Assembly: GCA_046050465.1 (NCBI GenBank)
Contig: JBJOPS010000047.1
Span: 1-64,000, forward strand
Length of the DNA stretch: 64,000 bases
Origin: Egaibacter sp046050465
Lineage (GTDB): Bacteria; Pseudomonadota; Gammaproteobacteria; Burkholderiales; Burkholderiaceae_C
Direction: 5' to 3'
Shown: positions 60,823 through 64,000 of the stretch, one piece after another
Numbering within the stretch: the stretch's first letter is position 1
How the letters are laid out: the number at the start of each line of letters is the position of its first letter
Made by a program: the position numbers and the translations under genes
The notes under the pieces: model-generated
What the model was told of the DNA's origin: nothing
Database searches by the model: none
What the model saw: the letters and a program-made list of their open reading frames with translations, nothing else

Positions 60823-62691
60823 CTATATCTCGATCTTGCTGCCCAGCTCCACCACGGAATTGTTGGGTAACTTCAAAAAGTCTGCCGCACCACTGGCGTT
60901 ATGGTGCATCTGGGCAAACAACTTCTCCCGCCACTGCGCCATGCCGCCGCCAATAGTAGGAATCACAGTATCACGCGAAAGAAAATAGCTGGTAGTCATA
61001 TCGTCGAGTTCGCAGCCTCGCCCCTTGATTTGCTCCAGAGCTTTAGGCACGTCCGGATCATTTTTAAACCCATAATGAATGACTACCTGCCAGCAATCGT
61101 GCCCCAGGGGCTCTATCTCCAGCCGCCTATCCAGGCCGATCCACGGGATCTCATGGTTGCGCACCGTCACAAACAGGTTGTTTTCATGCAAAACCTTGTT
61201 GTGCTTGAGGTTGTGCAGCAGGGCATTGGGCACCGTGCCCGGCTCACTGGTCAGGAAGACGGCGGTTCCCTCCACACGCACGGGCGGGCTCACAAACACG
61301 GTTTCCAGAAAACCGCTGAGGTCAATGGCGTCGGCGCGCAGCTTGTCGTTGAGCATCCTGCGACCATCTTTCCAGGTGACCATCAGGGTGAAAATGGCGC
61401 CGCCAATGATCAACGGGAACCAGCCCCCCGCAAACAGCTTCATCAGGTTGGAGGCAAAGAAAGCAAAGTCCACAATGAAAAATACGCCCGTTGCGGCAAC
61501 ACACAAGGCCAGCGGGTAGTTCCAGCTATAGCGGATAACGTAAAAAGTAAGAACCGTCGTGATCAACATGTCAGTACAAACCGCGATCCCGTAAGCTGCT
61601 GCAAGGTTGCTTGACGAGCGAAACATGACGACCGCCAGTACGATGGTTACAAACAGCCCCCAGTTGACCAGCGGGATATAGATTTGTCCGGTATCACGAA
61701 CACTGGTGTGCTGAATATTCAAGCGCGGCAGATAACCCAGCTGAATCACTTGCTTTGTCACACTGAATGCTCCGGAAATCAATGCCTGGGACGCAATCAC
61801 GGTCGCCATGGTGGCCAGCAACACCAGAGGAATTAGCGCCCAGTCCGGCGCCATCAGAAAGAACGGGTTTTTGACCGCTGCCGGACTCTTCAACAGCAGG
61901 GCTCCTTGACCAAAATAGTTGAGAACCAGCGATGGCATGACAACCACGAACCAAGCCAGGCGAATTGGCTTTTTGCCAAAGTGCCCCAGGTCGGCGTACA
62001 GCGCTTCAGCCCCCGTTACACACAACACCACGGCCCCCAGAATAATGAAGGTGGTACCGGGGTTGTAGGCCATGAAGCCCAGTGCATAGTGCGGGCTGAT
62101 GGCCCACAAAATGACCGGATTGGTGGCAATTTGTGAAATGCCCAGCACGGCAAGCACGACAAACCACAGCAAGGTGATGGGCCCAAAGAACTTGCCAATG
62201 CCCGCCGTGCCATGTTTTTGCACGGCGAACAATCCGAACAGGATAACCAGGGTCAGCGGTATCACGTACTGCTTGAAAGTGGGTGAAACCACCTCCAGCC
62301 CCTCCACAGCCGAGAGAACCGAGATGGCCGGGGTAATCACACCATCACCATAAAATAGCGAGGTGCCGAAGATGCCCACTATCAGCAAAACGCTGCGTAG
62401 TCGGGGCTTGTGTTTGACCGCTTGGGATGCCAGCGCCAGCATGGCCACCAGTCCGCCCTCACCATTGTTATCGGCACGCAGCACCAGCACAACGTACTTG
62501 ATCGAAACAATGACTGTCAGGGTCCAGAAAAAGATGGAAAGAATGCCATAGACGTTATCCGGGGTAAAAGGCACGTGGCCTGAACCGAAAACTTCTTTGA
62601 CCGCGTACAGAACGCTGGTTCCGATATCACCGTAGACGACACCGATGGCGCCCAGGGTGAGCGCCGTAAGGGAAGATTTGGAAGCTGACAC
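60823..62691 (-). CDS. kup: low-affinity potassium transporter Kup
   Basis: K+/H+ symporter of 622 residues with about twelve helices and a ~180-residue cytoplasmic C-terminal domain. ALTLGAIGVVYGDIGTSVLY and FTPDNVYGILSIFFWTLTVI mark the N-terminus; FYGDGVITPAISVLSAVEGL is the conserved filter region. It ends 17 bp before benE starts. The 154 bp upstream hold an 8 bp inverted pair GTCTGGCA (62711) and TGCCAGAC (62754) that is too wide for a standard terminator. No c-di-AMP riboswitch was recognised. Confidence 0.96.
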   Translation of the reverse strand: MSASKSSLTALTLGAIGVVYGDIGTSVLYAVKEVFGSGHVPFTPDNVYGILSIFFWTLTVIVSIKYVVLVLRADNNGEGGLVAMLALASQAVKHKPRLRSVLLIVGIFGTSLFYGDGVITPAISVLSAVEGLEVVSPTFKQYVIPLTLVILFGLFAVQKHGTAGIGKFFGPITLLWFVVLAVLGISQIATNPVILWAISPHYALGFMAYNPGTTFIILGAVVLCVTGAEALYADLGHFGKKPIRLAWFVVVMPSLVLNYFGQGALLLKSPAAVKNPFFLMAPDWALIPLVLLATMATVIASQALISGAFSVTKQVIQLGYLPRLNIQHTSVRDTGQIYIPLVNWGLFVTIVLAVVMFRSSSNLAAAYGIAVCTDMLITTVLTFYVIRYSWNYPLALCVAATGVFFIVDFAFFASNLMKLFAGGWFPLIIGGAIFTLMVTWKDGRRMLNDKLRADAIDLSGFLETVFVSPPVRVEGTAVFLTSEPGTVPNALLHNLKHNKVLHENNLFVTVRNHEIPWIGLDRRLEIEPLGHDCWQVVIHYGFKNDPDVPKALEQIKGRGCELDDMTTSYFLSRDTVIPTIGGGMAQWREKLFAQMHHNASGAADFLKLPNNSVVELGSKIEI

Positions 62692-62845
62692 AAAACCACC
62701 CTGCCATCACGTCTGGCAAGGCTCCATGACCTTAAAGACTGCCATTGTGCGCCTGCCAGACAATCCAGGCCATAAGGCAGTGGCCATTACAAGGCCATTT
62801 CGTCAGAATGTTGCAGCGCAACAACTTCTTTCGCTTCAGTGTGGG

Positions 62846-64000
62846 CTACTCATCAGACTGGGTGTCCGGGTCAGTTGCTTCGAGCTCGTAGCTGGCAGCC
62901 ACCATAGCCAGGCGACCAATCACGCCATACATATAAAAACGATTGGGTGCGCTGGCCCCCGGCCTGATACCGGGCTGGGGCAGATGCATGCTTTGTTCGA
63001 ATGCCAGGGGAACAAAGCTGGAACCTGGCGCATTCAGATTTTCATCCGTGCCACGGTTGGCGTGAACACGATAAAACCCCCCAACCACATAGCGGTCCAT
63101 CATGTAGACCACCGGCTCGGCCACAGCGTCGTTCATGCGCTCATAGGAATGCACGCCTTCCTGGATGATCACTTCGCAGGCACCTTCATCTGAGTGGCTC
63201 ACTGCTGTCAGGCTACGGACTTTGCTGCGCAACGCATCCAGATCCCTGACCTCGCGCACCGTCATGATGCCCATGTTTTGTGAGCCGTTGTTGGACTTCA
63301 CTACGACAAACGGCTTCTCCTTGATGCCGTATTCCTTGTATTTGCGCCGGATTTTCGTCAACAGGGCATCCACCTGGGTGGTAAGACAGTCCACCCCCGG
63401 GGCATTGGTGAGATTGATCTCGCCACACTTGTCAAACATGGGGTTGATCAGCCAGGGGTCAACGCCCAGCAGCTTGGCCAGGCGCCGGGATACCTCTTCA
63501 TAACTGTGAAAATGATTGCTCTTGCGCCGCGTGGCCCAGCCGGCATGCAGCGGAGGCAGCAAATACTGCTCGTGAATATCTTCCAGAATACCGGGCACAC
63601 CTGCGCTGAGGTCGTTGTTCAGCAAGATGGTGCAGGGGTCAAAGTCCCTGACACCCAGGCGACGCCTGGTGCGAATAACTGGCTCCAGTGTGACGCTATC
63701 GCCGTTTGGAAGCTCCACCGTGGTGGTCTTCTTGATGCGTGGATCGATGGAGCCAACGCGCACATTGAGGCCGGCCATGTGAAAAATGCGCCGCAACTGC
63801 GCCACATTGGAGAGGTAAAACGTGTTGCTGGAATGGTTTTCTGGAATCACCAGCAGGTTGCGCGCCTCGGGGCATATTTTCTCGATGGCCGCCATCGCAG
63901 CCTGCACGGCCAGCGGCAGCATCTCGGGCGTCAGGTTGTGCCAGCCACCGGGATACAGGTTGGTATCCACCGGCGCCAGTTTGAAGCCGGCGTTGCGCAA
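62846..64000 (-). CDS. gshA: glutamate-cysteine ligase, proteobacterial ATP-grasp type, N-terminus missing
   Basis: First enzyme of glutathione synthesis. The frame is open to the right edge, so the N-terminal part lies outside; 384 residues are present. VDTNLYPGGWHNLTPEML, VIPENHSSNTFYLSNVAQL and a KSNNGSQNMGIMTVREV block match the ferroxidans/betaproteobacterial GshA family, which differs from E. coli GshA. A C-terminal segment GTDENLNAPGSSFVPLAFEQ is typical. With gshB at 58648 it makes glutathione; benE and kup lie between them on the same strand. Confidence 0.92.
   Translation of the reverse strand: MRNAGFKLAPVDTNLYPGGWHNLTPEMLPLAVQAAMAAIEKICPEARNLLVIPENHSSNTFYLSNVAQLRRIFHMAGLNVRVGSIDPRIKKTTTVELPNGDSVTLEPVIRTRRRLGVRDFDPCTILLNNDLSAGVPGILEDIHEQYLLPPLHAGWATRRKSNHFHSYEEVSRRLAKLLGVDPWLINPMFDKCGEINLTNAPGVDCLTTQVDALLTKIRRKYKEYGIKEKPFVVVKSNNGSQNMGIMTVREVRDLDALRSKVRSLTAVSHSDEGACEVIIQEGVHSYERMNDAVAEPVVYMMDRYVVGGFYRVHANRGTDENLNAPGSSFVPLAFEQSMHLPQPGIRPGASAPNRFYMYGVIGRLAMVAASYELEATDPDTQSDE

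Noticed and set aside
1..64000. CRISPR array, prophage, transposase or tRNA genes
   Set aside because: None was recognised on either strand; the only repeated elements are the short dispersed repeats.

Overview
The window is a 64 kb piece of chromosome from a beta-proteobacterium, most likely a member of the Comamonadaceae (Rhodoferax, Polaromonas or a relative). Support for this is the fairly GC-rich, tightly packed coding, the protein families present (pyrophosphate-dependent PFK, SoxBDAG sarcosine oxidase, carnitine genes, proteobacterial ATP-grasp gshA with gshB), and a family of short dispersed repeats ending in TAGCTATT-(AT-rich)-ATAGCAA. This assignment is an inference from gene content. 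I saw no tRNA, rRNA, CRISPR array, insertion sequence or phage gene.

Layout. 0-5 kb: queA (cut by the left edge) and tgt, two queuosine genes, separated by an oppositely oriented salicylate 5-hydroxylase set (nagG, nagH, ferredoxin) with its divergent LysR regulator. 5-12.3 kb: PPi-dependent phosphofructokinase, an EmrE-type SMR pump, an MFS-acyltransferase fusion, a Tat-exported FAD oxidase, a ceramidase-like membrane hydrolase, and an XRE-type regulator whose start codon abuts a perfect palindrome.

12.3-31.4 kb is the most unusual part. It holds a dimethylglycine-dehydrogenase-like FAD/folate enzyme, a QueG-like 4Fe-4S protein, a HyuA-type ASKHA ATPase, heterotetrameric sarcosine oxidase (soxBDAG), L-serine dehydratase, a non-pyrrolysine MttB-family methyltransferase and a peptide/opine-type ABC importer. 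31.7-35.9 kb adds a desaturase-like di-iron membrane enzyme overlapping a PhnD-like binding protein, then the carnitine genes cdhC, cdhA and cdhB. Read together they suggest import of a quaternary amine, carnitine to glycine betaine, then stepwise demethylation through dimethylglycine and sarcosine to glycine, with serine and pyruvate as the exit. The usual Rieske betaine demethylase (GbcAB) is absent and an MttB protein stands where it would be needed.

36-49 kb: an MFS carrier, a GMC (choline-dehydrogenase-like) oxidoreductase, an enolase-superfamily dehydratase, an AldA-type lactaldehyde dehydrogenase, a second MFS carrier, then an L-rhamnose pathway (kinase, mutarotase RhaM, isomerase RhaI, fused aldolase/dehydrogenase RhaEW). 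49-55 kb: a LysR regulator and a MacAB-NodT tripartite efflux operon. 55-64 kb: housekeeping and transport genes (SRPBCC protein, MATE pump, class II amidotransferase, secreted protein, gshB, benE-like carrier, kup, and gshA cut by the right edge).

Functions were assigned by reading protein motifs; no database search was run. Starts were moved downstream from the longest frame where a ribosome binding site or family alignment justified it.
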